Source: Rhodopirellula sp.
Lineage (GTDB): Bacteria > Planctomycetota > Planctomycetia > Pirellulales > Thermoguttaceae
Assembly: GCA_012728855.1 (NCBI GenBank)
Contig: JAAYEH010000137.1
Coordinates: forward strand, 1 to 64,000
Direction: 5' to 3'
Length of the DNA: 64,000 nucleotides
A program made the translations under genes and the position numbers. The notes beneath the pieces are model-generated. The model was not told the DNA's origin. It searched no databases and saw only the letters and a list, made by a program, of their open reading frames with translations. The first letter of the stretch is position 1; each line of letters starts with the position of its first letter. Positions 30,198 through 40,183 of the stretch are shown here, piece after piece.

Positions 30198-32237
30198 TCA
30201 GGCGCCGTTCTCGGTGAGGCGATAGCGGCGGATCTTGCGGTCGAGCGTGGAGCGTTCGATGCCGAGGATGCCGGCCGTGCGGCTCTTGTTCCAACCAGTG
30301 TGCCGCAGGGTGGCGTCGATGTGGTTCCGCTCCATGTCGGCCAACGAGCAGACGCGAAAGCCTTGATCGACCGGCGTCGGCTGCATCGTGTCGCCGGCGG
30401 TGGCCAGGTTCGACAGCAAGAGGTCGCCCTGGTCGATGTATTGCCCCGTACAGAGCACGACGGCGCGTTCGACCACGTTGCGCAGCTCGCGGACGTTGCC
30501 CGGCCAGCGATAGGCGATGAGTTGCTCCATCGCCCGCGGAGTGTAGCCCCGGATCTTGCGTCCGGTCTCGGTGCGGAACTTTTCAAGGAAATAGTTGGCC
30601 AGCACCGGGATGTCGTCGGGGCGTTTGCGGAGCGCGGGAACGAGAATTTCCAGCACGCGGAGCCGGAAAAAGAGGTCGCGGCGGAATCGCCCTTCGCCGG
30701 CGTCTTTCTCCAGATCGCGATTGGTGGCGGCGATGACGCGGACGTCGACTTTCACCGGCTTGCTCCCGCCGACGCGTTCGAAAGGATGCCCTTCGAGGAC
30801 GCGGAGAAACTTGGCCTGGATATTGGGGCTCATCTCGCCGATCTCGTCGAGCATGAGCGTTCCGCCGTCGGCCGCCTCGAACTTGCCGATCTTTCGATCT
30901 GTGGCGCCGGTAAATGCGCCTTTCTCATGGCCGAACAATTCGCTGGCCAGCAGGTCTTCGGAGAGCGCCGCGCAATTCAGACAGACAAACGCCTTCTTGC
31001 CGCGGCTGCTGGAAAAGTGGACGGCGCGGGCCACCAACTCCTTGCCCACTCCGCTCTCGCCGCGGATCAAAACCGTTGCCTTGCTGGCCGCGGCGCGGGC
31101 GATCTCCTCGGTGACCTGGCGAAGCTGGGCGCTGCGACCGATGATCTCGCTCTGCACGCCCAACCGTTCGCGGAGTTCGACGTTTTCGTTGCGGATGAGA
31201 AGCAGGTTTTGGGCGAGTTCTTCGCGTCGGTTCAGATTGGTGACGGCAACGGCGAGCGTATCGGCAACGGCCAGTGTGAACTCCAGATCCTCCGGATCGA
31301 GGGCTCGCTCCGGGTTGGTCGAATAGAGATGGATTACGCCCAGCACGCTCTGGCCATGCCGCACCGGCGCACAGATTACGCTGGTGGCAAGGATTTCGCC
31401 TTTGCTGTCCCGACTTCCCAGGACGCTGTCGCCCATCACGTTGCGTGCCAGAACCGCCTCTTGCTCCCGCAGCACGGTCCGCGCCAAGAACGTGGAAACC
31501 TGATGGTAGCGTTGATCGGTCGTCGTGCGCGAGGCAACCACCTCAAGGCTTGCGGCATCGACGGCGCCTTTGACCTCCGGTGGCAAGAGAAGCACCGCGC
31601 CGGTGTCGGCCTGCGTCGAATCGAACACGCCCGCCAACGCCAACTCCGCCATCTGTTGGGCGGTGGGCACCTTGGCCAGTTCGAACGCCAGACGGCAAAG
31701 ATAGGCTGCCGCGCGTCCGGCACGGGAAATAGTTCCTTCGTCCTGGTCGGCCGGCGCCAAAAAACGCGTCTGGCCTCGCCTGTGCGTGATCGTCGTCGGC
31801 TCGTAAGCGCCCAGGATGTCGGAGTCGCCACCTAAATCGCTCGATGTTTCCCGGCTGGCCGGAGCCGGCATATACGGCCCGGCGACCGATCGGCGGGTCG
31901 CGCCGGAAGTCTCCGAAAACGCCTCGCTCAGGTCGTTAACGAAGATCAACTGCGACCGACCGATTCGAACCAGGTCGCCGGCCTTGAGCGGGCAATCCCC
32001 CTTTACAAGCTGATCTTGGACCACCGTTCCGTTGCGGCTGTCGAGGTCGCGGATGATCCACTGCCCTTCGGAAACGAACAATTCGGCGTGATTGCGGCTG
32101 CATCGTTCGTCTTTCACGACGACCTGGTTCGTGGGGGCGCGACCGATGGTCACGGTCTGGCCGGGCACCAACCGAAAGACATCGGTCCATTTCGCTCCTT
32201 CGCGAATCACCAAGTAGGCAAGATCCGACACCGGCAT
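30198..32237 (-). CDS. FHA-GAF-sigma-54 activator (Fis type)
   Basis: 679 residues from the ATG at 32237 (a TTG at 32270 would add 11). N-terminal FHA domain ([25 protein letters not shown]), a GAF domain, an AAA+ sigma-54 domain with [15 protein letters not shown] and LMLDEIGE, and a C-terminal Fis helix-turn-helix ([20 protein letters not shown]). FHA binds phosphothreonine, so it is probably switched by a Ser/Thr kinase; a candidate kinase is encoded at 55.6 kb (inference). It is divergent from the DUF1598 gene. Confidence 0.94.
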   Translation of the reverse strand: MPVSDLAYLVIREGAKWTDVFRLVPGQTVTIGRAPTNQVVVKDERCSRNHAELFVSEGQWIIRDLDSRNGTVVQDQLVKGDCPLKAGDLVRIGRSQLIFVNDLSEAFSETSGATRRSVAGPYMPAPASRETSSDLGGDSDILGAYEPTTITHRRGQTRFLAPADQDEGTISRAGRAAAYLCRLAFELAKVPTAQQMAELALAGVFDSTQADTGAVLLLPPEVKGAVDAASLEVVASRTTTDQRYHQVSTFLARTVLREQEAVLARNVMGDSVLGSRDSKGEILATSVICAPVRHGQSVLGVIHLYSTNPERALDPEDLEFTLAVADTLAVAVTNLNRREELAQNLLLIRNENVELRERLGVQSEIIGRSAQLRQVTEEIARAAASKATVLIRGESGVGKELVARAVHFSSSRGKKAFVCLNCAALSEDLLASELFGHEKGAFTGATDRKIGKFEAADGGTLMLDEIGEMSPNIQAKFLRVLEGHPFERVGGSKPVKVDVRVIAATNRDLEKDAGEGRFRRDLFFRLRVLEILVPALRKRPDDIPVLANYFLEKFRTETGRKIRGYTPRAMEQLIAYRWPGNVRELRNVVERAVVLCTGQYIDQGDLLLSNLATAGDTMQPTPVDQGFRVCSLADMERNHIDATLRHTGWNKSRTAGILGIERSTLDRKIRRYRLTENGA

Positions 32238-32628
32238 CTCCAACAGCGGCGAGACAAGACGGTTGGCCAACCACGCGTGGCAGCCGGCACGGCCCGCGAC
32301 AGAATTCCTACTATCAGGTTACCCTGGGGTTGGGCGGTTCGGCAAGCCAGGGTAACGGGAAAGTAGTCCTTTAGAGGGGGGCGACGAGAACCCGGCAGCA
32401 AGACGGCTATTCCGCGGGGCTCAGTGGCGGGCAAAGTCGGGCGCACGGACGTCGTCGAATTAGTTTTTGCTTGCAAAGCCACCCCCGCCAAGTTAGCCTA
32501 TATTCTACATAGTGTTGTGCTGCGCGGCATTGCCTCGCGAGTTTTGAAGTTCGCGGATTGGTTCTGCCAAGGAAAACTTTCGGGGGCCGCTTGCTCCGGT
32601 CCTCTTTGATCGCCAGAGGAGAAACCTG
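32238..32628. other. Divergent intergenic region with inverted repeat
   Basis: About 390 bases between the sigma-54 activator and the DUF1598 gene. GTTACCCTGG (32318-32327) and CCAGGGTAAC (32347-32356) form a perfect 10-bp stem with a 19-base loop, close to the regulator start. A TATATT at 32499-32504 may be a -10 box for the plus-strand gene, but no well-spaced -35 is seen. The ribosome site AGAGGAG precedes 32629. Confidence 0.5.
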
Positions 32629-34026
32629 ATGTCCCCACGTGAACTTGTCGTCACTCGTTCCGCGCGTCGTGCCGTCGTCGCCCTGTTCGCGCTGGGTTTG
32701 GCAGCGACGATCGCCTCGCCCGTCCGCGCCCAAAACAATAACAACAACAACAATAACAACAACTTAGCTTACGGGAATAACGTTGGCGGTGTGTTCATCG
32801 GCGTGGACAACGTGTTGCGGAATTCGCAGCTCGACAGGGAGGGAAGGCTGCAGGCGATCCGCGACGTCGCCTTGGAGCCAGTCCCCGGTGACTTGCAGCA
32901 TGTGTCGGACCTCCGCAAGGTATCGTTGCGGCGGTTGGAGGAGGCGATCCAAGGGATGGTGCAAGGAAAACAGCAGCTTCCCGAACCGATTCTGTTTCTC
33001 GCCGGTTTACAGCAGATCCGCTACGTGCTGGTCTATCCGGAACAGAACGATATCGTCCTTGCCGGCCCGGCGGAGGGTTGGGCATTGAACGCTCGCGGCG
33101 CCGTGGTGGGCAAGACAACGGGCCGGCCGGTTCTGATGCTGGACGACCTGCTGGTTTCGCTCCGCACGGCCGCCGGGCCGACTCGCAACGTGATCAGTTG
33201 CTCGATCGATCCGACTCAGGAAGGCCTGAAGCGACTCTCCGCCCATGCCCGCACGCTCCGCACGATCGGCAATCCGCAGGCGACGGCGATGGGAATCGAA
33301 CAACAGCTTGGGCCACAGAGCATTTCGGTAAACGGTATCGCGGAAACAAGCCATTTTGCGCGAGTGATGGTTGCCGCCGACTACCGCATGAAGCGGGTTT
33401 CAATGGGGCTGGAGCCCGCGCCGATCCGCGGTTTGCCCAGTTTTCTGGAGCTGATGAAGGCGGGCGGCCGCGGAATGAGCAACATGTTGCCGCGGTGGTG
33501 GCTGGCGCCCGATTACGAGCCGCTGTTGCGGGATGCGGAAGGTCTGACCTGGGAACTTCGCGGCGGTACGGTGAAAGCGATGGCCGAGAACGATTTCCTG
33601 GCCGCCGACGGCACCCGGCGCCAGGGCGGCAAGGCGGATCCGGTCTCGCAGCGATGGGCCGACACGATGACCCAGCGTTACAGCGAGCTTGCCTTGGCCG
33701 ATCCGGTATTCGGCCAATTGCGCAACTGTATGGATCTGGCGGTCGTCTCCGCTTTGATCGCGAAGGAGAGTCTGGCTGAGAAAGTGAACTGCGAATTGCC
33801 GATGCTCTTCAGCGCCGGCGAACTACCGACCGTTGTGCTGAACGCCCCGAAACAGGTCGACAGCCAAGCCAGCCTGGTGAATAAGAACCACAAATGGATG
33901 ATTGCCGCCGGTGGAGTTTCGATCAATCCCTGGGCGATCGTTGACAAGGTCGAGCAGGACAATCAACTCGCCGAAGTGCGAACCAAGGTTACGGCCAAGG
34001 AAGCAAAGAACTGGTGGTGGGATTGA
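32629..34026 (+). CDS. Exported DUF1598 protein
   Basis: 465 residues. Signal peptide ending at about residue 35 (ASPVRAQ), then a run of ten asparagines encoded by an AAC/AAT microsatellite, then a DUF1598 domain (PVPGDLQHVSDLRKVSLRRL; PVLMLDDLLVSLRTA). DUF1598 is found mainly in planctomycetes and has no known function. Strong ribosome site AGAGGAG. Next to the FHA regulator and divergent from it. Confidence 0.88.
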   Translation: MSPRELVVTRSARRAVVALFALGLAATIASPVRAQNNNNNNNNNNLAYGNNVGGVFIGVDNVLRNSQLDREGRLQAIRDVALEPVPGDLQHVSDLRKVSLRRLEEAIQGMVQGKQQLPEPILFLAGLQQIRYVLVYPEQNDIVLAGPAEGWALNARGAVVGKTTGRPVLMLDDLLVSLRTAAGPTRNVISCSIDPTQEGLKRLSAHARTLRTIGNPQATAMGIEQQLGPQSISVNGIAETSHFARVMVAADYRMKRVSMGLEPAPIRGLPSFLELMKAGGRGMSNMLPRWWLAPDYEPLLRDAEGLTWELRGGTVKAMAENDFLAADGTRRQGGKADPVSQRWADTMTQRYSELALADPVFGQLRNCMDLAVVSALIAKESLAEKVNCELPMLFSAGELPTVVLNAPKQVDSQASLVNKNHKWMIAAGGVSINPWAIVDKVEQDNQLAEVRTKVTAKEAKNWWWD

Positions 34027-34470
34027 GTCGGCGGCGTTCGTATCTGCGAAATCCTCAATAACCACCCACCAGGATTTCTGGAATGCATCGTGGGTCAGGT
34101 TCGCAGCCTGCCGCGTATCGGCGCGTGCGAAGCAGGCAGGTTACAAGCCTGCCCCACATGTGCTGATATTCCGGAGAATGGCTAATCTTTAGCGCAGGCG
34201 GGCACTCCGACTCCCGCCCTTTCAGGCCACGGAGTGTCCGGACTACGCGATTGCCGATTCAGGCGAGGTTTCGCGGCCCGCTTGCTCGTAGCGACCGGGC
34301 CGGCGGCCATTCTCAACCGGCAGATCGGCGGACGGCGCTTGCATCGACGATGCCGATCTGTTATCTAATCAATTAGTCGTTTACCATGGCGACGATCCCG
34401 CCTGTAGCTGCCCGCCTGAGACTGCACCCGCCGATGCAGGTTTTGCCGCTCGAACCGGAGGTTCACACCG
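34027..34470. other. Intergenic region with GGCAGG-type small palindrome
   Basis: 444 bases without a supported gene. GGCAGG-TTACAA-GCCTGCC at about 34134-34153 is a short hairpin. The last bases hold the ribosome site GGAGG of the next gene. Confidence 0.45.
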
Positions 34471-34965
34471 ATGGCCCGCCCCAGAATCCACTCTTGTACG
34501 TGGTCTGATGTTGATGGCGAAAAGGCATACCAGTCACGCTTCGATCCCGATGGACCCGAGCGCCTGACCGATAAGGAACTCCGCTTGTGGGTCACGTACC
34601 CCGATGCGAAAAAGCCATCGCGCGGGCGGAAGAAGAAGGTCCGCCACGATCGCTGCGATGCCCGGAAACTCTGGGCCGTAGTTGTCGTCGAATCGATCAT
34701 GCCCCTCAGTCGGTTTACGTACGAGGTCTGCCTGCGGAGAGTGTTCAAGCAAGGAGAACGCTTCATTCGGGTGCAGGTCACGAACGATCCACACGACCAG
34801 TCGGACGAAGCGGCCGTGTTCGGCTTCATCGAACCGGCCCAGCAAAAGCTCGATCCGCTGGAACAGTATCTCTGCATGGCGGCGGCCAAGCGGGTCTATC
34901 AGGCCATCGCCGAAACATGGCCCGACGTCGAATGCGCGCGGGAGTCGGTCAGTTCGCATCCGTGA
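34471..34965 (+). CDS. Small protein of unknown function
   Basis: 164 residues, soluble, no signal. A strongly basic stretch (SRGRKKKVRHDRC) sits in the middle. GC-biased third codon positions and GGAGG nine bases before the ATG support it. Its end overlaps the end of the convergent hydrolase gene by 17 bases. Not recognised. Confidence 0.6.
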   Translation: MARPRIHSCTWSDVDGEKAYQSRFDPDGPERLTDKELRLWVTYPDAKKPSRGRKKKVRHDRCDARKLWAVVVVESIMPLSRFTYEVCLRRVFKQGERFIRVQVTNDPHDQSDEAAVFGFIEPAQQKLDPLEQYLCMAAAKRVYQAIAETWPDVECARESVSSHP

Positions 34966-36115
34966 CGGGTTGCTCCTTGAGCCACTTCGTCAGAAAACGC
35001 AGGCCGCTGTCGACGTGCGCCTCGTGGCCGCAGTCCTGAAGGTCCATCTCGATGCGGTCGGCGATGCCGAGCTTCTCATAGTGCTGTTTTGCCGCCTCGA
35101 ACTCCTCGACTACCATCGGCCACCAGGCGATGCGATCCTGTTTGCCGGTCTGGATCAACAAAGGCCGCGGGCAGATCAGCGCGGCGACGTCGGAATCGGT
35201 AAAGGAGGTGAGCCAGCCGTCGAAGAAGGCGTGGTCTTCTTTGGTTTCCAGGAAGCAGCTATAGCGAGAATCGGGCAGGACCATTTTGTTGCGCCGATGA
35301 TTGTACCAGCCGGCCACCACCGCCGCTTTGATGCGCGGCTCCAGCGGAGTCCAGAACATGGTGGCCGTTCCGCCCAGCGACAGTCCCCACATGCCTACCC
35401 GCCGGCGATCGATGCGAGGGTCTTTAAGCACTTCGTCGAGCAGGTGCTGGGCGCGGACGAACTCGATTCCCGGCAGACTCGTGTCGGCGAGCCGGCAGAG
35501 CCGTTCGATCCGGTTTCGCCGCTCGACCGTCCGCAGATTCATCGGCGCAAGGACCGCGAACCCTGCGCCGACCAGTTCGCGAGCGAAGCCGTGGTAGGCG
35601 CCGCCGGCGTCCATCAAACCAAAGGTCCGCTCGGGAAAACTGCCGATGCCGTGCTGCGCGATCACCAGCGGGACAGGCTTCCCGTGTTTCGCGTCGTCAG
35701 GAACGACGAAGACCCCCTCGGCGGCCAATCCGCCCAGCGGAATCTTCAGCCATTGGGCCTTGAGATCAGTAAGGGGTGCATGAGGCGCCCGCTCGACCTC
35801 ACCCGTCTTGGCCAACTGCGGCGGCTTGATCACGTCGCGCCAGCGAGCCCGATTCGGCTCGACGCTATTCAGATAAGCGTCGATGCTCGAATAGTCGCGT
35901 TGCCAGAGGCCGGCAGCACGCTCGGGATATTGATCCACCAGGTAATCGCGGAACCACGTCTCCAGTTGTGCGGCGTAGGCGTCGTTGCGCTGTTCTTCGA
36001 TCTGCTTGAGATCGAGGTCTTCCGTGCCGCTCGGAGCCTGAGCGATTGTTTTGCGGGGCAGGGCGAAAACGAAGCTGAAGACCGTTAGGGTGAACAACAT
36101 GCCGCGAGTGAACAT
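34949..36115 (-). CDS. Exported alpha/beta hydrolase
   Basis: 388 residues. Signal peptide (about 1-25), helical N-terminal part, then an alpha/beta-hydrolase core with nucleophile elbow GLSLGG, an oxyanion segment around AQHGIG, a catalytic Asp in TGKQDRIAWW and a final His in DCGHEAHVD. The closest families are acetylxylan-esterase/dienelactone-hydrolase-like enzymes; the substrate is unknown. Divergent from the beta-propeller gene at 36340. Confidence 0.88.
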   Translation of the reverse strand: MFTRGMLFTLTVFSFVFALPRKTIAQAPSGTEDLDLKQIEEQRNDAYAAQLETWFRDYLVDQYPERAAGLWQRDYSSIDAYLNSVEPNRARWRDVIKPPQLAKTGEVERAPHAPLTDLKAQWLKIPLGGLAAEGVFVVPDDAKHGKPVPLVIAQHGIGSFPERTFGLMDAGGAYHGFARELVGAGFAVLAPMNLRTVERRNRIERLCRLADTSLPGIEFVRAQHLLDEVLKDPRIDRRRVGMWGLSLGGTATMFWTPLEPRIKAAVVAGWYNHRRNKMVLPDSRYSCFLETKEDHAFFDGWLTSFTDSDVAALICPRPLLIQTGKQDRIAWWPMVVEEFEAAKQHYEKLGIADRIEMDLQDCGHEAHVDSGLRFLTKWLKEQPVTDAN

Positions 36116-36339
36116 GGTGGCGCCTTTCGGGGGATCGCGATGGTTGAGCGTCCTTTGAAAATCCCTTCCAGGATACCCCGGAGCACCTAACCTGTCCAGG
36201 AAAGTACCGGTTCCTCGTTAGCGGGTGTACCGAAGCGGTCTTCCGGCGGCATGAGGGGCTGTTCTCATCGTATCGTGAATTGCTATATTGACACTCACCG
36301 GCTTTTTCGTGAGTCCTTCGCATCTCCCAGGAGTTCCAC

Positions 36340-38268
36340 ATGTCGTGCCTGCGTCACTTCGCGACCGCACATTGGTTCGCCGCGACACTGCTGGCTCTAG
36401 CCGCCCCACCAGCCTTTGCCGCCACCGAAGACTTAGGCGGCGGTTTCCTTCACCACGGCGTGGCCACCCCGGCGAGCAACCACCGCGGCACCGTCGCCAC
36501 CGTTGACGGCCAGGGGCGAAACGTGGTGCTCCTCTGGCTCTTCGACCATCGGGGCGGCTACGCCCTGCTTTGGCTCGACGCGGAGACGGGCAAGAGCGAA
36601 GAGTTCAAGATGCCTTTCCCGCCTGGCGGCGACTGCCCCTATGCCTCGATCCTCTCCACGGAAAACAAGTTTTATACCCACTTCAACAGCCACTTTGTCG
36701 AGTTCGATCCGGCCAAGCGGGCTTTTACCTTCTTTCAGAAGACCTCGCCCCAGATGGCCATGAGCATGACGGAAGACGATGCCGGCCGTATCTGGGCGGC
36801 CAGCTACCCGCAGAGCGGCATCGTCTCGTTCGATCCCAAGACTCGCCAGTTGAAAGACTATGGCCACGTCCATACAGAGAATTGGCGACAATACCCGCGG
36901 TCGATCGCGGCCGACGACCAAGGGTGGATCTACTTCGGAATCGGCAATACCCTCAGCCACATTCTCGCCCTCGATCCCCAGACCGAGACCACCAAGGCGA
37001 TGATCCCTGAGAGCGAGCGGGCGCGAGGCGCCGGCCAAGTATATCGCGGCATCGACGGCAGAGTCTATGGCCAGACCGGCGGTGAGGCGGAAGGCGGCTG
37101 GTACGAGTTCCACGGTGGACAGAGCAAAAAGCTTGTCGAGCGGCCGGCGGTCGCGGCGAAGCCGTTCATCGCCAGCAGCCAGGGCCTCTTCCACCGGCAG
37201 TTTCCTGATGGCAAGGTGCTGCGGACCTGCGATCTGATTAGCGGGACGCTGGCCGTCGAAGACCCGAAGGCAGGCAAGACCACCACGCACGAGTTCAAGT
37301 ACGATAGCCTCGGCGCGCATTTGATGGGCGTGGCAGCCTCGCCCGACGGCACCATTTGCGGCGGCACCGCCTTCCCGATGCGGTTCTTCAGCTTTGATCC
37401 GAAAACCGACAAGTGGATCAACCGCGACTGTTACGGCCAATGGAATACGGTAGCCCGCCAGGGCGAGCGTTTCTTCGTCGGCGGCTACTCCAGCGGGTTT
37501 TTGCTCGATTGGAACCCGTCGCAACCCTGGACGCCGACCGCGCCCGACAACGCGCAATCCAACCCCCGTTTTCTCACCGAGTGCCATCCGATTATTGGAC
37601 GTCCCACGGAGTTGTACGCCCACCCCGACGGCAACACGCTCGTGCTTGCCGGCACCCCGGGCTACGGCTACACGGGCGGCGGATTGATGTTCTGGGACCG
37701 CGGCGCGGGCAGTCGCGTGTTGCTGGAACATACCGACGTCCTCCCGCACCACTCCACTGCCAGCCTCGTCGCGATTTCCGATGGAAAACTGCTCGGTGGA
37801 ACTACCACCAGCGCCGGCACCGGCGGCGAGAAGAAGGCCGAGCAGGCCGAACTGTACATCCTGGATATGGCGACGAAGAAGCTCGAGTGGCATGAGGCTG
37901 TTCTCCCCGGCGTGCAGCACTACACCGACCTCTGCCTTGCGCCCGCGGGGCTGATCTACGGTTTTGCCGACAACGGTCGCTTTTTTGTATTCGATCCCGC
38001 CAAACGGGAAGTCACGCATCAGTTCGATGCCCGGGCGCACTTCGGGCCGACCGCCTCCGGGCAGGGGCCGCGCGTCTTCATCACCGCGCCGGACGGAACG
38101 ATCTACGTCCTATTTGCCAAAGGCATCGCAACCGTGGAGCCGACGACTTTCGAAATCAAGCTGCTGGCGGAGTCGCCCGTGCCGATCGGCCTGGGCGGCG
38201 ACATTCTCGACGGCCGCCTCTATTTCGGCAGCGGATCGCATCTATACAGCTATGGATTGGTGAAATAA
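36340..38268 (+). CDS. Exported beta-propeller (NHL/virginiamycin-lyase-like) protein
   Basis: 642 residues. Signal peptide, then repeated beta-propeller blades, each with an aspartate/glycine turn such as EDDAGRIWAAS, ADDQGWIYFG, ASPDGTICGG, APDGTIYVLF. No catalytic motif is evident. AGGAG precedes the ATG. It begins a run of eight plus-strand genes to 45118, the next only 15 bases away. Confidence 0.85.
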   Translation: MSCLRHFATAHWFAATLLALAAPPAFAATEDLGGGFLHHGVATPASNHRGTVATVDGQGRNVVLLWLFDHRGGYALLWLDAETGKSEEFKMPFPPGGDCPYASILSTENKFYTHFNSHFVEFDPAKRAFTFFQKTSPQMAMSMTEDDAGRIWAASYPQSGIVSFDPKTRQLKDYGHVHTENWRQYPRSIAADDQGWIYFGIGNTLSHILALDPQTETTKAMIPESERARGAGQVYRGIDGRVYGQTGGEAEGGWYEFHGGQSKKLVERPAVAAKPFIASSQGLFHRQFPDGKVLRTCDLISGTLAVEDPKAGKTTTHEFKYDSLGAHLMGVAASPDGTICGGTAFPMRFFSFDPKTDKWINRDCYGQWNTVARQGERFFVGGYSSGFLLDWNPSQPWTPTAPDNAQSNPRFLTECHPIIGRPTELYAHPDGNTLVLAGTPGYGYTGGGLMFWDRGAGSRVLLEHTDVLPHHSTASLVAISDGKLLGGTTTSAGTGGEKKAEQAELYILDMATKKLEWHEAVLPGVQHYTDLCLAPAGLIYGFADNGRFFVFDPAKREVTHQFDARAHFGPTASGQGPRVFITAPDGTIYVLFAKGIATVEPTTFEIKLLAESPVPIGLGGDILDGRLYFGSGSHLYSYGLVK

Positions 38269-38283
38269 ACGCCGAGGTGTGCG

Positions 38284-39516
38284 ATGACGGCATCTTTATC
38301 CAAAGCGACCACGATGTATCTCTCGCGCTTCGGCGTGAAGCACTACAAATGCCTCGGCGAGATTGACATCCCGCTGACACCGGTCCACGTGGTAATCGGC
38401 CAGAACGACGCCGGAAAGACGAGTTTGCTGGAGGCGATGGCGGCTTTTTCGGCAAGTAGTGAAAGCAGCCTCGCTCAGGCCTTTCCCCGGCCCTGGAAGG
38501 GCCGTGAATTGGTACGGAACCGTGATCCGGAATCGGCCGTCGAACTCCAGGGTGAATGGCGGCCGATCGAAGCATCGGGAAATGGCGTAGAGCCATTCCG
38601 CTATGGATTCGCAGCAGAATTCCCTCCGGAAGGCGAGAGCTGCACGACGTCGGGCGATTGGCTGGAATCCGGCGGCACTCGCAAACCGTTGGGATCGCAA
38701 TCGCCACGCGAATTCACCGCGCTGCAGCAGTGGAAGCAGGGGGTCAAGATCGGCGATGCGGGCACCCGGCAGGACTTCGAACTGTTATCGAAGATCATCA
38801 AGCCTGCACACCAGTACGCACTTGACGCGAAAACCATGGCCATTCCCGCCGCGATTGATCCGCGCAGGCGTTTCCGCATGGACCCGGACGGATTTGGGCT
38901 GGCGACACTGCTGGATGACATTCTCGGATACGACGCCGAACGGTTCATCCGCCTACGCGAACAGTTCTGCCGGTTCTTTCCGCAGTTCTCGCGAGTTCGC
39001 GTGGAATCCGAGAAAGCCGTGCAGCGTAAACCTGGGCATGGCGGGCGATTCACGGCCGGTCAAGCATCCGGCAAGGGAGTCTATTTTGAGACTCCCGCCG
39101 GCGGTACGATCCGCGCCCAGCACGCTTCAGACGGAGCGATTCTCTTCCTTGGCTTCCTGGCCCTAGCGCATCTCCCAGAGCCGCCAAATCTGCTGTTGAT
39201 CGAGGAACCCGAGAACGGAATATACCCGAAACGTCTTGACGAAGTCATTTCGATCCTGAAGCAACTCGTCGACCGACGGGATGGGATTCCGTTTCCTCAG
39301 GTCATCCTGACTACTCACTCCCCTTATGTTCTGAGCTACTTTGAGCCGGAGGAAGTCACATTTCTTAGTCGCGAGCCTGGCGGCCCAGACGCTCCCGTTC
39401 GTGCTCGCCCTCTCCGCGATGCGCCCAATATTTGCGAGCGACTGGCCGGCGGTGACTTCTACCTGGGAGAACTGTGGTACAACCTGAGCGAAGAGGAACT
39501 CTTTGGTGAGCCTTGA
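38284..39516 (+). CDS. AAA-type ATPase of the OLD/AAA_15 class
   Basis: 410 residues. N-terminal FGVKHYKCLGEI segment, Walker A GQNDAGKTSLLEAM, Walker B LLIEEPENG (ABC-type ATPase with Glu), then LTTHSPYVLSYF with the switch His. This is the RecF/OLD-type ATP-binding-cassette ATPase used in nucleic-acid or defence systems. It has no TOPRIM domain of its own; the next gene, overlapping by 11 bases, supplies a TOPRIM-like protein. GAGG precedes the ATG; M11 at 38314 is an alternative start. Confidence 0.9.
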   Translation: MTASLSKATTMYLSRFGVKHYKCLGEIDIPLTPVHVVIGQNDAGKTSLLEAMAAFSASSESSLAQAFPRPWKGRELVRNRDPESAVELQGEWRPIEASGNGVEPFRYGFAAEFPPEGESCTTSGDWLESGGTRKPLGSQSPREFTALQQWKQGVKIGDAGTRQDFELLSKIIKPAHQYALDAKTMAIPAAIDPRRRFRMDPDGFGLATLLDDILGYDAERFIRLREQFCRFFPQFSRVRVESEKAVQRKPGHGGRFTAGQASGKGVYFETPAGGTIRAQHASDGAILFLGFLALAHLPEPPNLLLIEEPENGIYPKRLDEVISILKQLVDRRDGIPFPQVILTTHSPYVLSYFEPEEVTFLSREPGGPDAPVRARPLRDAPNICERLAGGDFYLGELWYNLSEEELFGEP

Positions 39517-40162
39517 ACAGAGCGTTCTCGTCGAAGTCGTCGGAGAAGGCAAAACAGACGTCGGCCGGTCCGCACGGGCAGAGCGGCCGGTATCGGGGGT
39601 CGTCCCGATCTTATTGCACACCCTTTGTGGCAAACCGCAGCGGCTGCTGGTTAAGCGACGATCGACGCTTTTCCTGCAGGGAAAAGGGCTCTGGCAGAAG
39701 GTTCGTTTTGCCAAGCGTCAGGCCAAATACAATCAAGCAACGGCAGCCGTGGTCTTCGTCGTCGATTCGGAGGGCAACCTAAAGGCAAGCCAGGAGGCAC
39801 TCGTCAAAGGCCGGGACTACGAATTTCCCGAGTTTCCGATGGCCATCGGCATCGCACACCCGTGCATCGAGACCTGGTTGTTGGCGGATTCTTCCGCGAT
39901 TCAACGAGGATTGGGCCTTGCCGTGCTGCCGCAGGCGCCCCAAGAACCGGAGTCTTTGCCTGCACCACGACGCGACCGACGTCGAAATCCAAAGACCATC
40001 CTAGTGCAATTGGCCGGAAGATCGAGGAGGGAGCTTTCGGCGGAAGAAAAGGACAGGATTGCCACTGCGATAGCTGACACGACCTCACTCTGCATTCGCT
40101 GCCCGCTCGGCTTTGCTCCCTTCGCCGCGGAAATTGACAAGTGGATTCGCCCCCTGTTTTGA
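39506..40162 (+). CDS. TOPRIM-like/DUF4276-like partner of the ATPase
   Basis: 218 residues from a GTG start (GAGG nine bases upstream; TTG at 39503 is the alternative). N-terminal VEVVGEGKTDVG fits the acidic first motif of TOPRIM or DUF4276 proteins, and AVVFVVDSEGN the second; HPCIETWLLAD is a recurring DUF4276-type segment. A two-gene ATPase plus TOPRIM layout is known in OLD-like anti-phage systems such as PARIS and Gabija. The function here is inferred from layout only. Confidence 0.72.
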   Translation: MSLEQSVLVEVVGEGKTDVGRSARAERPVSGVVPILLHTLCGKPQRLLVKRRSTLFLQGKGLWQKVRFAKRQAKYNQATAAVVFVVDSEGNLKASQEALVKGRDYEFPEFPMAIGIAHPCIETWLLADSSAIQRGLGLAVLPQAPQEPESLPAPRRDRRRNPKTILVQLAGRSRRELSAEEKDRIATAIADTTSLCIRCPLGFAPFAAEIDKWIRPLF

Positions 40163-40183
40163 TCGGATCCCGAGGAAGGAATT

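Noticed and set aside
30171-31835. Plus-strand open frame of 554 codons opposite the FHA-GAF-sigma-54 gene
   Set aside because: The opposite strand has complete FHA, GAF, AAA+ and Fis motifs; the frame arises from third-position GC bias.
36433-38040. Minus-strand open frame of 535 codons opposite the beta-propeller gene
   Set aside because: Low-complexity Arg/Ala/Gly content and no domain; the plus-strand gene has signal peptide and blade repeats.
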